In this document: positions 35,740-45,374 of the stretch, one piece after another
How the letters are laid out: each line of letters opens with the position of its first letter
How positions within the stretch are numbered: position 1 is the first letter of the stretch
NCBI GenBank assembly: GCA_963720695.1
Contig: CAVRGG010000007.1
Coordinates: forward strand, 248,001 to 312,000
DNA length: 64,000 nucleotides
Reading direction: 5' to 3'
Source: UBA668 sp963720695
GTDB lineage: Bacteria > Actinomycetota > Acidimicrobiia > Acidimicrobiales > Ilumatobacteraceae
Made by a program: the position numbers and the translations under genes
Notes under the pieces: generated by a model
Databases searched by the model: none
What the model was told of the DNA's origin: nothing
Seen by the model: the letters and a program-made list of their open reading frames with translations, nothing else

Positions 35740-36605
35740 TACGCCCTCCTTCGATCGCCCGCTCGGGTCTCGAACGGTGCAGGTGCTTCGTTGAATTGTG
35801 GATCAGCCAGCACGAGTCGGGGGACGATGGGCTCGAGGGCGAGGCGCGCGGCGGTCGACAGGCCGCGATCGGAGATGATCGTCGCGGCCCGCGACAGCGG
35901 CGCGATCGTGCTGAGTCCGACGACGTTCCACTTCGTGTGATCGGCGAGCACCACGAGCTGCTGTGTGGAATCCACGAAGGCGCGATTGGTCTCGGCCTCG
36001 ATCAGGTTCGGGGTGGTGAAGCCCGCAGGGTCGGCGATGCCATGGACACCCATGCACACCATGTCGAGGTGCATCGTGCGCAGTGTGGCGAGCGCAACGG
36101 GCCCGACCAAGGCATCCGACGGTGTCCGTTCGCCACCGGTGAGGACCACGGTGCGGTCGGGCCGCGGCGCGCGGTAGAGCACATCGGCCACGCGCACGGA
36201 GTTGGTGATGACGGTGAGGTCGGCGATGTCGACGAGGTGATAGGCGAGTTGCCACGTGGTCGTCCCCGCGGTGACACCGATGGCGCTGCCGGGCGTGACC
36301 ATCGCTGCGGCAGCCATCGCGATGGCGTGCTTCTCGGCCATGTTCCGCAGCGACTTGGCTTCGAAGCCGGGCTCGTCGCTGCTGCGCTCGGCGCGCAACG
36401 TGGCGCCGCCGTGGACCTTGGTGAGCAGGCCGGTGTCGTCGAGCATCTCGAGATCGCGCCGGATGGTCATGTCGCTGACGCCGAGCAACGCGGACAGTTC
36501 GCTGACCCGGACCGCCCCGCGGCGGCGTACCTCGGCGACGATGACGTCGTGGCGCTGGCGGGCGAGTGCACGTGCCGCGACCGTGTCGACCACCTTGTTG
36601 GACAT
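35739..36605 (-). CDS. DeoR family transcriptional regulator
   Basis: A 288-residue repressor: the helix-turn-helix is VSELSALLGVSDMTIRRDLE with the following GLLTKVHGGA wing (about 33-68), the DeoR signature. The C-terminal part is the sugar-phosphate-binding DeoRC domain (GVTAGTTTWQLAYHL, then VVLTGGE, DMVCMGVHGI). It begins the leftward operon with the sugar ABC ATPase and galT and faces the binding-protein operon. Inverted repeats between the two starts are candidate operators, so it likely represses both directions until a phosphorylated sugar binds. Confidence 0.88.
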   Translation of the reverse strand: MSNKVVDTVAARALARQRHDVIVAEVRRRGAVRVSELSALLGVSDMTIRRDLEMLDDTGLLTKVHGGATLRAERSSDEPGFEAKSLRNMAEKHAIAMAAAAMVTPGSAIGVTAGTTTWQLAYHLVDIADLTVITNSVRVADVLYRAPRPDRTVVLTGGERTPSDALVGPVALATLRTMHLDMVCMGVHGIADPAGFTTPNLIEAETNRAFVDSTQQLVVLADHTKWNVVGLSTIAPLSRAATIISDRGLSTAARLALEPIVPRLVLADPQFNEAPAPFETRAGDRRRA

Positions 36606-36644
36606 GTCTCGTAGCCTGCCTCTCGATGTGAAGAAAGTCAACAG

Positions 36645-36658
36645 TTTCGCACACGAAA
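36645..36658. promoter_or_regulatory. Inverted repeat TTTCG-N4-CGAAA, candidate DeoR operator
   Basis: Perfect 5-bp arms around CACA, 40 bases before the DeoR start codon and so close to that gene's own promoter. It shares the TTCG/CGAA halves with the repeat at 36712-36726, which supports one protein reading both. The binding protein is inferred from location. Confidence 0.5.
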
Positions 36659-36680
36659 TTCGCGTCAAAGTGTGTGACTG

Positions 36681-36693
36681 GACGCATCGCGTC
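36681..36693. promoter_or_regulatory. Inverted repeat GACGC-N3-GCGTC
   Basis: Perfect 5-bp arms around ATC, midway between the two TTCG/CGAA repeats and about 32-35 bases (roughly three helical turns) from each centre. Its sequence is different, so a second regulator or a structural role is possible. Confidence 0.4.
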
Positions 36694-36711
36694 AAGAAAC
36701 GCACACTGGAT

Positions 36712-36726
36712 GTTCGAAATACGAAC
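36712..36726. promoter_or_regulatory. Inverted repeat GTTCG-N5-CGAAC, candidate DeoR operator
   Basis: Perfect 5-bp arms around AAATA, ending 8 bases before the TTGACA box of the rightward promoter. A repressor here would block polymerase; an activator would touch it. Confidence 0.5.
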
Positions 36727-36734
36727 AGAGACTC

Positions 36735-36764
36735 TTGACACGCACCGTTCGTTCATGCCATGTT
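36735..36764 (+). promoter_or_regulatory. Sigma-70-like promoter of the sugar-uptake operon
   Basis: A perfect TTGACA (36735-36740), 18 bases, then CATGTT (36759-36764) as a 3/6 match to the -10 box. The likely start of transcription near 36771 leaves a leader of about 55 bases containing the Shine-Dalgarno AAGGGG of the binding-protein gene. Confidence 0.55.
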
Positions 36765-36826
36765 CACAGCATCGTCCGATCGTTTCGCGGGCGGCCAGCA
36801 TGAACACACTTCACAAGGGGGACCCC

Positions 36827-38203
36827 GTGTCCGAAGGTTACGAACACTCACCCAGCCCGACCGATGTCGGGTTCCACATCGTCTCGCGTCGTGGCCTGAT
36901 CGTCGGTGCGGCAGCTGTTGCCGGCGCCGGTCTGCTCGCGGCCTGCGGTTCCGACGGCAACACGTCCAGCACCACACCTGCGACCAGCGGCGGAGGCGAC
37001 ACCACGACGCCGACCACCGCTGGGAGCCCCGACACCACGGCGGCACCCTCCGGCGACGCGGTGACGGTCGGCATCAACGAAGCCGCGGGAGCGGGCAAGG
37101 TCGGCGACGGCATCAAGGCCGGCCTCGACGCCACGGGTCTGCCGTACAAGGGCAACTTCGTCGACCACAACAGCTTCCAGGACAACATCACCAGCTACCT
37201 GCAGCAGCCCGACGACGTCTTCACCTGGTTCGCCGGCTACCGCATGCGGTTCTTCGCCGAGAAGGGCCTCGCCGGCGACATCTCCGACGTCTGGGACAAC
37301 CTCCCCGACTTCACCGAGGGCTTCAAGACCGCAGCCACCGGCAACGACGGCAAGCAGTACCTCGTGCCGCGCAGCTACTACCCGTGGGCCGTGCACTACC
37401 GCAAGAGCCTGTTCGCCGACAAGGGCTACGAGATCCCGACCAACAAGGATGAGCTGATCGCCCTCGCCACGAAGATGCAGGCCGACGGGCTCGTGCCGTT
37501 CGCGTACGCCAACGACGGCAAGTGGCCGGTGCAGGGCACGTTCGACATCTTGAACATGCGCCTCAACGGGTACCAGTTCCACGTCGACCTGTTGGCCGGC
37601 AAGGAGGACTGGACGCAGGAGAAGGTGAAGAACGTCTTCGCCGTCTGGACGACGCTGCTGCCGTTCCACCAGGAGAACCCGAACGGGCGCACCTGGCAGG
37701 AGGCCGCCACGGCGCTCGAGAACAAGGAAGCCGGGATGTACTACCTCGGCACGTTCGTCTCCAGCAACAGCACCGACCAGGCCTACCTCGACGACCTCGA
37801 CTTCTTCACGTTCCCCGAGCTCGACCCGGCGATCGGCGCCGACGCGCTCGACGCCCCGATCGACGGCTGGATGATGGCCGCGAGCCCGAAGAACGAGGCC
37901 GGTGCCAAGGCGCTGCTCACCGCCGTCGGTGGCCTCGACTTCATCGATGCCCTCAACGCGGTCGACAACAGCGCGGTGCCGGCGAACGACAAGTTCGACT
38001 CGTCGAAGTTCACCGCCATCCAGAAGAAGTCGGCCGAGCTCGTCGGATCGGCGAAGAACATCGCTCAGTTCCTCGACCGCGACACCAGCCCGGACTTCGT
38101 GTCGAACGTGATCGCCGACGCCTTCGCGAACTTCCACACGGACCCGGGATCGATCGATTCGATCCTGTCCGACATCGAAACCCAGAAGTCGCAGTACCTC
38201 TGA
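36827..38203 (+). CDS. ABC transporter sugar-binding lipoprotein (Tat-exported)
   Basis: A 458-residue extracellular binding protein. The N terminus has the twin-arginine motif SRRGLIV (R21-R22), a hydrophobic stretch and the lipobox LLAAC with C40, so it should be exported folded and lipidated by Lgt. A Thr/Ser/Pro linker (TPTTAGSPDTTAAP) precedes the family 1 binding fold. I chose GTG 36827 because AAGGGG (36815-36820) stands 6 bases before it; an in-frame ATG at 36800 would add nine residues and has no such site. With the permeases, the ATPase and the alpha-galactosidase it probably binds melibiose, raffinose or related alpha-galactosides. Confidence 0.88.
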   Translation: MSEGYEHSPSPTDVGFHIVSRRGLIVGAAAVAGAGLLAACGSDGNTSSTTPATSGGGDTTTPTTAGSPDTTAAPSGDAVTVGINEAAGAGKVGDGIKAGLDATGLPYKGNFVDHNSFQDNITSYLQQPDDVFTWFAGYRMRFFAEKGLAGDISDVWDNLPDFTEGFKTAATGNDGKQYLVPRSYYPWAVHYRKSLFADKGYEIPTNKDELIALATKMQADGLVPFAYANDGKWPVQGTFDILNMRLNGYQFHVDLLAGKEDWTQEKVKNVFAVWTTLLPFHQENPNGRTWQEAATALENKEAGMYYLGTFVSSNSTDQAYLDDLDFFTFPELDPAIGADALDAPIDGWMMAASPKNEAGAKALLTAVGGLDFIDALNAVDNSAVPANDKFDSSKFTAIQKKSAELVGSAKNIAQFLDRDTSPDFVSNVIADAFANFHTDPGSIDSILSDIETQKSQYL

Positions 38204-38224
38204 GTCCGATCGGTGGAGGCTGAT

Positions 38225-39220
38225 GTGACAGCTCCTGTGTCGACGGCGACGCCCCCCAAGGGGCGTCGCCGTCGTCGCCGCTACTCGCAGCTGTCGCGCC
38301 GCGACAAGGTGACGCTGTGGTTGATGGCGGGGATCCCGACCGCGATCCACATCGTGTTCGTGTGGGTGCCGGCCTTCATGACGATCTCGCTGTCGTTCAC
38401 CAAGTGGGACGGCCTCAAGCTCGGCACCTGGAAACTCGTGGGCTTCGCCAACTACTGGGCGGTGTTCACCGTCTTCGACGGCAAGTTCTTCCCCGCGCTG
38501 TTCAACAACATCATCCTCCTGGTGTTCCTGTCGCTGTGCAGCATCGTCGGTGTGCTGTTCGCCTACTTGCTCGACAAGAACATCCGTGGGTCGGCGATCT
38601 ACCAGAGCGTCTTCTACATGCCGGTCGTGCTGTCGCTGGCCATCGTCGGCTTCATCTGGAAGAGCGTCATGTACTCGCCGAGCCAGGGACTGTTCAACGT
38701 CGTCCTCGGCCGCACGGCGCAGGGCAATCAGATCGACTGGGTGGGCAACGCGGAGAAGATCTTCACGTTCCACGTGCCCGGCCTCGACACCCCGCTCGGG
38801 CTCACCAAGAACTTCGCGGCGCTGCTCGTCGCGATGGCGTGGCGGCACATCGGCTACGTCATGGTGCTCTACCTCGCCGGGCTCAAGAGCGTGGATCCGG
38901 CACTGCGTGAGGCGGCGGCGATCGACGGCTGCAACGAGTGGCAGGCGTTCCGCCAGGTGGTCTTTCCCGTGATGAAGCCGATCAACGTCGTGGTCTTCGT
39001 GATCACCGTGATCGAAGCACTGCGCGCCTTCGACATCATCTTCGCGCTCAAGTCGCCACCGGGGACCAAGGTGCTCGGCGTCCTCGTCCGCGACAACCTC
39101 GTCGGTGAGGGAGGTGGCCAGGTCGGTCTCGGCTCGGCCTACGGCGTCGTGCTGTTCGTGCTGTGCCTCGTGTTCATCGTCTGGTACCTGATCAACAACT
39201 ACCGGGAGACCGACGCATGA
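38225..39220 (+). CDS. ABC sugar transporter permease 1 (MalF/UgpA-like)
   Basis: A 331-residue membrane protein with six helices after a basic N terminus (GRRRRRRYSQLSRRDK). The EAA loop that contacts the ATPase reads EAAAIDGCNEWQAFRQVVFP (about 238-257). GTG 38225 is preferred to 38213 because GGAGG (38215-38219) is spaced correctly before it. The gene follows the binding protein by 21 bases and overlaps the second permease by 4 bases (ATGA). Import of the sugar would need the ATPase encoded in the opposite operon. Confidence 0.9.
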   Translation: MTAPVSTATPPKGRRRRRRYSQLSRRDKVTLWLMAGIPTAIHIVFVWVPAFMTISLSFTKWDGLKLGTWKLVGFANYWAVFTVFDGKFFPALFNNIILLVFLSLCSIVGVLFAYLLDKNIRGSAIYQSVFYMPVVLSLAIVGFIWKSVMYSPSQGLFNVVLGRTAQGNQIDWVGNAEKIFTFHVPGLDTPLGLTKNFAALLVAMAWRHIGYVMVLYLAGLKSVDPALREAAAIDGCNEWQAFRQVVFPVMKPINVVVFVITVIEALRAFDIIFALKSPPGTKVLGVLVRDNLVGEGGGQVGLGSAYGVVLFVLCLVFIVWYLINNYRETDA

Positions 39221-40116
39221 GCGCGCAGCTGACCGTCGTCAAGCGGCCGGCGAGGCGTGCCCGCTACTCACGCGCGTTCCTCTATGTGTTCCTCACGTTC
39301 ATGGCGCTGTTGTGGCTGGTGCCCGTGTTCAGCGCGCTGTACGCCGCGCTGCGTCCGTACTCGGAGACGCAGAAGTACGGCATCTTCTCGTTGCCGAAGT
39401 CGCTCACGCTGCAGAACTTCCGTGATGCGTGGACGCAGGGCCAGATGACGCACACGTTCAAGAACACCATGTTCATCGTGATGCCGTCGATCGTGCTCAT
39501 CCTGTTCCTGTCGAGCACGATGGCGTTCGCCGTCAGCCGCTACAGCTGGCGCTTCAACGTGGCGCTGCTGTTGCTGTTCACCGCCGGCAACCTGTTGCCG
39601 GCGCAGGTGCTCTTCCAGCCGCTGTTCCAGATGTTCAAGCACACGCCGTGGCCGGACATCTTGAGCGACACGAACACCGGGAGTCTGCTCGGCACGAAGG
39701 TCGCGGTGATCATCGTCCACGTCGCGTTCCAGACCGGCTTCTGCACGTTCGTGTTGTCGAACTACATGAAGACGATCCCCAAGGAGCTCGGCGAGGCCGC
39801 CCTGGTCGACGGCGCCAGCACCTCGCGGCAGTTCTTCCAGATCATCATGCCGTTGTGCCGCCCGGTGTTGGCGGCGTTGGCCACGCTCGAGTTCACCTGG
39901 TTGTACAACGACTTCTTCTGGGCCGTGGTCCTCATCAACCAGGGTGACCAGCGCCCGATCACGTCGTCCATCGCGAACCTCGGCGGTCAGTTCTTCTCCA
40001 ACGACAACCTCATCGCAGCGGCCTCGATGATCATCGCGCTGCCCACGTTGGTGGTCTACTTGATGCTGCAACGTCAGTTCATCAGCGGCCTCACGCTCGG
40101 CGCCAACAAGGGGTAG
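39217..40116 (+). CDS. ABC sugar transporter permease 2 (MalG/UgpE-like)
   Basis: A 299-residue partner permease, six helices, with EAA loop GEAALVDGASTSRQFFQIIMP (split across about residues 189-209) and the standard C-terminal ending LQRQFISGLTLGANKG of sugar permeases. The first helix is FLYVFLTFMALLWLVPVFSA. It is translationally coupled to permease 1 and followed after 4 bases by the alpha-galactosidase, so the operon is binding protein, permease, permease, hydrolase. Confidence 0.9.
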   Translation: MSAQLTVVKRPARRARYSRAFLYVFLTFMALLWLVPVFSALYAALRPYSETQKYGIFSLPKSLTLQNFRDAWTQGQMTHTFKNTMFIVMPSIVLILFLSSTMAFAVSRYSWRFNVALLLLFTAGNLLPAQVLFQPLFQMFKHTPWPDILSDTNTGSLLGTKVAVIIVHVAFQTGFCTFVLSNYMKTIPKELGEAALVDGASTSRQFFQIIMPLCRPVLAALATLEFTWLYNDFFWAVVLINQGDQRPITSSIANLGGQFFSNDNLIAAASMIIALPTLVVYLMLQRQFISGLTLGANKG

Positions 40117-40120
40117 TTCC

Positions 40121-42209
40121 ATGATCCATCTGCGCGGTCGTCAGGCCGACGTGGTCATCGACGAGTCGTTCGGCGCGCCGGTCATCGTCCACTGGGGCTC
40201 GCCACTCGGCCACGTCGATCTCGCGTCGATCACGGCGGCGCTCGCTCGCCCCGCGACCCAGGGCGGCCTCGACGTGGTGGCGCCCGTCAGCGTCGTCCCC
40301 GAGCACGGTGCCGGGTTCCAGGGTCACCCTGGGCTGTCGGGTCATCGTCGAGGGGGCACCGCGTGGGCGCCGCGATTCCGACCGGCCGGGCAGATCACCG
40401 TGGACCACGGGATCCAGATCGAGGCGGTCGACGACGTGGCCGGCCTGCGGCTGTCGTGCACGATCACGCTCGACGACGTGCTCACCGTGCAGGACGAGCG
40501 TCACCAACGACGGTGCGACTCGCTACCTGCTCGACGCGCTCCACTCGACACTCCCGCTGCCGGCCCACGCGTCGGAGTTGCTCACCTTCGATGGTCGCTG
40601 GACGCGGGAGTTCCATCCCGTCAGACGCCCATGGGGCAGTGGAGCGTGGTTGTCCGAGAATCGCGCCGGACGTACCTCGCACGAACATCAACCGCTCGTG
40701 TTCGCGGGCGAGCCGGGCTTCGGCGAGTGGCACGGTGAGGTGTGGGGCGTCCACGTCGCCTGGAGCGGGAACCACCGCATGCTGGCCGACTGCATGCCCG
40801 ACGGCCGCCGTTACGTCCAGGGCGGCGAGCTGCTCCACCCCGGCGAGATCTGTCTCGAGCCGGGTGAGTCCTACGACGCGCCGTCGATCGTCGCGACGTA
40901 CTCCGCCGACGGTCTCACGCCTGCGTCGTGGGGTTTCCACCGGTCGTTGCGTGCGCTCGACGTGCACCCGGACACCGCCCGCCCGGTCCTGTTGAACACG
41001 TGGGAAGCGGTCTACTTCGACCACTCGACCCAGCGGTTGCAGGAGTTGGCGTCCTCGGCGGCCGCGTTGGGCATCGAACGGTTCGTCCTCGACGACGGGT
41101 GGTTCGGCGCCCGGCGCGACGATCATCGCGGGCTCGGGGATTGGTGGGTCTCGCCGGAGGTGTACCCCGACGGCCTCGGCCCGCTGATCGCGCACGTCCG
41201 ATCACTGGGCATGGAGTTCGGGATCTGGGTCGAGCCGGAGATGGTGAATCCCGACAGCGACCTGTTCCGTGCCCATCCGGAGTGGGCGTTGGTGACGGAG
41301 GGCTACCCGCCCGTGCTCGGCCGCCGGCAACTCGTCCTGAACCTCGCCCACCCCGATGCCTTCGCTCACGTGCTCGGGCAACTCGATGCACTGCTGCGCG
41401 ACCACGAGGTGCAGTACGTCAAGTGGGACATGAACCGCAACCACGTCCAGGGCAGCGGCAGCGACGGAGCCGCCGGCACGCATGCGCAGACGTTGGCGTT
41501 CTACGCCCTGTTGGACACGTTGCGGTCGCGGCACCCGGACGTGGAGTTCGAGAGCTGCGCGAGCGGCGGCGGTCGCATCGACCTCGAGGTCCTGCGGCGA
41601 GCCGAGCGGGTGTGGACCAGCGACTGCAACGACCCGCTGGAGCGCCAGACCATCCAGTGGGGCGCGACGATGCTCCTGCCCGCCGAGGTGATGGGCGCGC
41701 ACATCGGTCCGACCCGATCGCACACCACCGGACGCATGCACTCCCTGGCCTTCCGGGCGGTGACGGCGTTCTTCGGACATCTCGGTGTCGAATGGAACGT
41801 GCTCGGGCTCAGCGACGACGAACGCGAGCAGCTCGCCGCAGTGGTCGCGCTGCACCAGCGTTTCCGTCCCCTGCTCCACAGCGGTGACGGTGTGCGGTTC
41901 GACCCCGTGCTCAACGGCCAGCAGCCCAGCAGCCACGCCTACGGTGTGTACGCGGTGGACCGCCGCGAAGCCCTCGTGGCCCATGTCCAACTCACCAGCG
42001 GGATGAGTCTGGTGCCCCCGCCGCTCCGGCTGCCGGGCCTCCTGCCGGACACGTCCTACCGCGTGACGCAGGTGCCGTTGCCGGGCTCCAACCTCGTGTT
42101 GCCCGCGTCGGAGCTCACCCTCACCGGGCGCCAACTGGCGGTGCACGGCATCCAACTGCCGCGCCAGCATCCCGAATCGGGCCTGCTGCTGCACCTCGTC
42201 GCCCCGTAG
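40121..42209 (+). CDS. GH36 alpha-galactosidase, frame broken by one extra base
   Basis: The N-terminal beta domain (from ATG 40121) ends in TITLDDVLTVQD, where the frame slips at about 40496; the next frame continues with SVTNDGATRYLLDALHSTLP, then FDGRWTREFHP. The catalytic barrel shows LDDGWFGARRDDH, the nucleophile in KWDMNRNH (D436 after correction), SCASGGGRIDLE and the acid/base in VWTSDCNDPLER (D501). The span is 2089 bases; minus one gives 695 residues, normal for GH36. It lacks a signal peptide, so it should release galactose from imported alpha-galactosides in the cytoplasm. It ends the uptake operon; gatC starts 11 bases later. The break is most likely a sequencing error. Confidence 0.87.
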
Positions 42210-42220
42210 GATGCGTCACT

Positions 42221-42523
42221 GTGTCCGACCGCATCTCCGCAGCCGTTGTCGCCAAGGTGGCCCGGTTGGCGCGACTCGATGTCACGGCTGACGAGATCGA
42301 ACGCATGACCGTCCAACTCGACGGCATGCTCGAGCACTTCGCCGACATCGACGCGCTCGACCTCTCCGCCGTCGTCCCCATGACCCAGCCGTATCCGCTG
42401 GTCAACGTGCTCCGGCCCGATGTGGTCGAGCCGTGCCTCGACCGCGACGAAGTGCTGGCCGCCGCGCCCGCGTCCGAGGACGGCCGATTCCGTGTGCCTC
42501 CCATCGTCGGGATGGACCTGTGA
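42221..42523 (+). CDS. gatC: Asp/Glu-tRNA amidotransferase subunit C
   Basis: A 100-residue protein typical of GatC: VAKVARLARLDVTADEIERM (about 8-27) and the ending CLDRDEVLAAAPASEDGRFRVP (split near 77-98). GatC stabilises the GatA-GatB pair that converts Glu-tRNA(Gln) or Asp-tRNA(Asn) to the amidated form. The GTG start overlies no other frame; TAGGAT (42207-42212) 8 bases upstream may be its own -10 box. The stop overlaps the gatA GTG (GTGA), giving a tightly coupled gatCAB operon. Confidence 0.93.
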   Translation: MSDRISAAVVAKVARLARLDVTADEIERMTVQLDGMLEHFADIDALDLSAVVPMTQPYPLVNVLRPDVVEPCLDRDEVLAAAPASEDGRFRVPPIVGMDL

Positions 42524-43938
42524 CGACTGCCCTCGACATCGCGGCGGCAGTACGGGCCGGCACCACCACCGCCACCGAACTGCTGACGCAGCACTTGGCC
42601 ACCATCACCGAACGCGATCCCGACATCCACGCCTTCAACCACGTGATGGTCGAGCAGGCCCAGGCCCAGGCGGCCGCGGTCGATGCCGCCGCGGCGAAGG
42701 GCGACGACCCCGGTCCGCTCGCCGGTGTGACCGTCGCGCTCAAGGACAACATGTGCACGCGCGGGGTGCCCACCACCTGCTCGTCGAAGATCCTCGAGGG
42801 GTGGACACCGCCCTACGACGCCACCGTGGTCGACAGGCTCCGCGCCGCCGGTGCCGTGGCGATCGGCAAGACCAACCTCGACGAGTTCGCGATGGGCTCC
42901 AGCACGGAGAACTCCGCCTTCGGCCCCACCCGCAACCCGCACGACCTCACCCGCGTCCCCGGTGGGAGCAGCGGTGGGAGCGCAGCAGCGGTGGCCGCCG
43001 GGTTCAGCCACGTCAGCCTCGGCAGCGACACCGGTGGGTCGATCCGCCAGCCCGCCGCCCTCTGTGGCGTGGTCGGCGTGAAGCCCACGTACGGCTACGT
43101 GAGCCGTTACGGGCTCGTCGCCTTCGCCAGCAGCCTCGATCAGATCGGACCGTTCACCAGCAGCGTTGCCGACGCCGCGCTGGTGCTCGACGTCATCGGT
43201 GGACACGACCCGCACGACAGCACCAGCATCCCGCAGGAGCACCCTCGCCTCGTCGACGTGCTCGACCAGGGCGTGGAGGGTCTGCGCATCGGTCGCATCA
43301 CCGATCTTCCCCCCGGCGCCGATCCCGACGTGGAGGAGCGCCTCGAGGCCGCGTTCGAGGCGTTGGCCGCAGCGGGCGCGACGATCGTGCCCGTGCAGGT
43401 GCCGGCGTTCACGTTCGGGCTCACCGCCTACTACCTCATCGCCCCTGCCGAGGCCAGCAGCAACCTGGCTCGCTACGACGGTGTGCGCTATGGCCTGCGG
43501 GTCGAGGCGACCGACACCAACGCGATGTACGGGGTCACCCGAGCTGCCGGATTCGGCGACGAGGTGAAGCGACGCATCATGCTCGGCACCTATGCGCTCA
43601 GCGCCGGCTACTACGACGCGTACTACGGCAAGGCGCTGAAGGTCCGCCGCCTGATCCACGACGACTTCGAGCGCGCCTACCAGCAGGCCGACGTACTGCT
43701 CACGCCGACGTCGCCGAGCGTGGCGTTCCCGTTCGGCGCCAAGGGCGACAACCCGTTCGCGATGTACCTGTGCGACACGTACACCATTCCCACCAACCTG
43801 GCGGGCCACCCTGGCATGAGCGTGCCGTACGGGACGGGCGCGCACGGCTTGCCGGTGGGCGTGCAGGTGCTCGCCGGCACGCTGCAGGAACCGATGATGT
43901 TCCGCGTCGCCGCCGCGCTGGAGAGGAGCCTCGGATGA
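42520..43938 (+). CDS. gatA: Asp/Glu-tRNA amidotransferase subunit A
   Basis: A 472-residue amidase-signature enzyme: the catalytic lysine is K75 in VALKDN, the cis serine lies in GGSSGGS (148-154) and the nucleophile is S174 in GSDTGGS. KPTYGYVSRYGLVAFASSLD is the conserved GatA block. It hydrolyses glutamine and feeds ammonia to GatB. The start is GTG, overlapping gatC, and the stop overlaps the gatB ATG by 4 bases. Confidence 0.94.
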   Translation: MTTALDIAAAVRAGTTTATELLTQHLATITERDPDIHAFNHVMVEQAQAQAAAVDAAAAKGDDPGPLAGVTVALKDNMCTRGVPTTCSSKILEGWTPPYDATVVDRLRAAGAVAIGKTNLDEFAMGSSTENSAFGPTRNPHDLTRVPGGSSGGSAAAVAAGFSHVSLGSDTGGSIRQPAALCGVVGVKPTYGYVSRYGLVAFASSLDQIGPFTSSVADAALVLDVIGGHDPHDSTSIPQEHPRLVDVLDQGVEGLRIGRITDLPPGADPDVEERLEAAFEALAAAGATIVPVQVPAFTFGLTAYYLIAPAEASSNLARYDGVRYGLRVEATDTNAMYGVTRAAGFGDEVKRRIMLGTYALSAGYYDAYYGKALKVRRLIHDDFERAYQQADVLLTPTSPSVAFPFGAKGDNPFAMYLCDTYTIPTNLAGHPGMSVPYGTGAHGLPVGVQVLAGTLQEPMMFRVAAALERSLG

Positions 43939-45374
43939 GCGCCCATGACGGACTCCCGGGCGACTGGCAACTGGTCGTCGGCCTCGAGGTGCACGTCGAG
44001 TTGGCCACGGAGACGAAGCTCTTCTCTGCGAGCCCGAACCGCTTCGGTGACGAACCCAACACGAACATCGACCCGGTGACGCTCGGCCTGCCGGGTGCGC
44101 TGCCGGTTCTCAACGAACGAGCGGTCGAGTTGGCGATGCGCATCGGGTTGGCGTTGAACTGCACCGTGCAGCCGTGCACGTTCCACCGCAAGAACTACTT
44201 CTATCCGGACATGCCCAAGGCGTACCAGATCAGCCAGTACGACCAGCCGCTGAACGTCGACGGGTATCTCAAGCTGCCCGGTGGCACGCACGTGGGCATC
44301 GAGCGCGCGCACATGGAGGAGGACGCCGGCAAGAGCACACACGTCGGTGGATCCGGTGGTCGGGTGCACGGTGCCACGTCCTCGCTGATCGACCTCAACC
44401 GGGCCGGTGTGCCGCTCGTCGAGATCGTCAGCCGGCCCGACATCCGCAGCGCGGAGGAGGCACGCCTCTACGTCAACGAACTGCGGGCGATCCTGGTGGC
44501 CATCGGAGCCAGCGACGCGAAGATGGAGGAGGGGTCCATGCGCGTCGACGCCAACGTGAGCGTCCACAAGCCGGGGACTCCCTTCGGCACGCGTTGTGAG
44601 ATCAAGAACGTCAACAGCGTGCGCTCGGTGGGGCGGGCCATCGAATACGAGGCTCGTCGGCAGATCGACCTCCTCGAGAGCGGCGACTCGGTCCGCCAGG
44701 AGACCCGGCACTGGGACGAAGGCGATGGCCGTACGCACACGCTGCGCGTCAAGGAGGACGCCGACGACTACCGCTACTTCCTCGAACCCGACCTCGTGCC
44801 GCTGGCCCCCTCGGCGGAGTGGATCCAGCGGGTGCATGCGTCGTTGCCGCCGCTGCCGGCGCAGCGTCGTGAGCACCTCGCGGTCGCCACCGGGCAGCCT
44901 GCCGACAGTGAAGCGGTGATGTCGGTCGTCGAGCGGGGCCAGGACCACTACGTGTTGGCGATCGGACATCTCGGCGGCGATCCGGGTCGTGCGCTGGTCT
45001 ACGTGAAAGAGGCGTTCGCCGACGAAGGCGTCGATCCCCGGGTGCCGGCCATCGACATCGCCGCGCTCACCACCTTGGAGGTCGACGGGAAGGTGACGGC
45101 CACACAGGCCAAGGCGATCCTGTCCGAGATCCTGGCCAACGGGGGCGGCGACGCCGCCGCCATCGCCGCCTCGAAGGGATTCGAGGCGATCGACACGGGT
45201 GCGCTCGAGGCGGTCGTCGACCAGGCCATCGCCGACCAGGCCGATGCGTGGGCAAAGTTCTGTGCCGGCGACGGCAAGGCGATGGGCGCCATCGTCGGAG
45301 CCGTGATGAAGGCCACCCAGGGCAAGGCCGACGGCAAGATCGTGACGGCGCTGCTCAACCAGAAGAAGGGGTAG
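43935..45374 (+). CDS. gatB: Asp/Glu-tRNA amidotransferase subunit B
   Basis: A 479-residue protein: VVGLEVHVELATETKLFS (14-31), the metal-site and kinase-like region FHRKNYFYPDMPKAYQISQY, and ERAHMEEDAGKSTH are GatB hallmarks. The C-terminal YqeY-like tail domain (about 330-479) binds the tRNA. GatB activates the misacylated tRNA with ATP and adds ammonia from GatA. AGGAG lies shortly before the ATG. Its last 20 bases overlap the convergent histidine kinase gene. Confidence 0.94.
   Translation: MSAHDGLPGDWQLVVGLEVHVELATETKLFSASPNRFGDEPNTNIDPVTLGLPGALPVLNERAVELAMRIGLALNCTVQPCTFHRKNYFYPDMPKAYQISQYDQPLNVDGYLKLPGGTHVGIERAHMEEDAGKSTHVGGSGGRVHGATSSLIDLNRAGVPLVEIVSRPDIRSAEEARLYVNELRAILVAIGASDAKMEEGSMRVDANVSVHKPGTPFGTRCEIKNVNSVRSVGRAIEYEARRQIDLLESGDSVRQETRHWDEGDGRTHTLRVKEDADDYRYFLEPDLVPLAPSAEWIQRVHASLPPLPAQRREHLAVATGQPADSEAVMSVVERGQDHYVLAIGHLGGDPGRALVYVKEAFADEGVDPRVPAIDIAALTTLEVDGKVTATQAKAILSEILANGGGDAAAIAASKGFEAIDTGALEAVVDQAIADQADAWAKFCAGDGKAMGAIVGAVMKATQGKADGKIVTALLNQKKG

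Larger units (their letters stand above)
36606..36826. promoter_or_regulatory. Shared regulatory region of the divergent alpha-galactoside operons
   Basis: This 221-base gap is the largest in the locus and AT-richer than its surroundings. It holds three perfect inverted repeats (listed separately), two copies of CGCGTCAA at 36661-36668 and 36688-36695, and the pair AGTGTG / CACACT (36669-36674, 36702-36707). A sigma-70-like promoter for the rightward operon follows. No gene is visible in it. Confidence 0.6.

Noticed and set aside
36848..38848. A 666-residue minus-strand open frame
   Set aside because: Antisense to the sugar-binding protein and permease genes; composition rich in Val, Arg, Glu and His as expected of a shadow frame.
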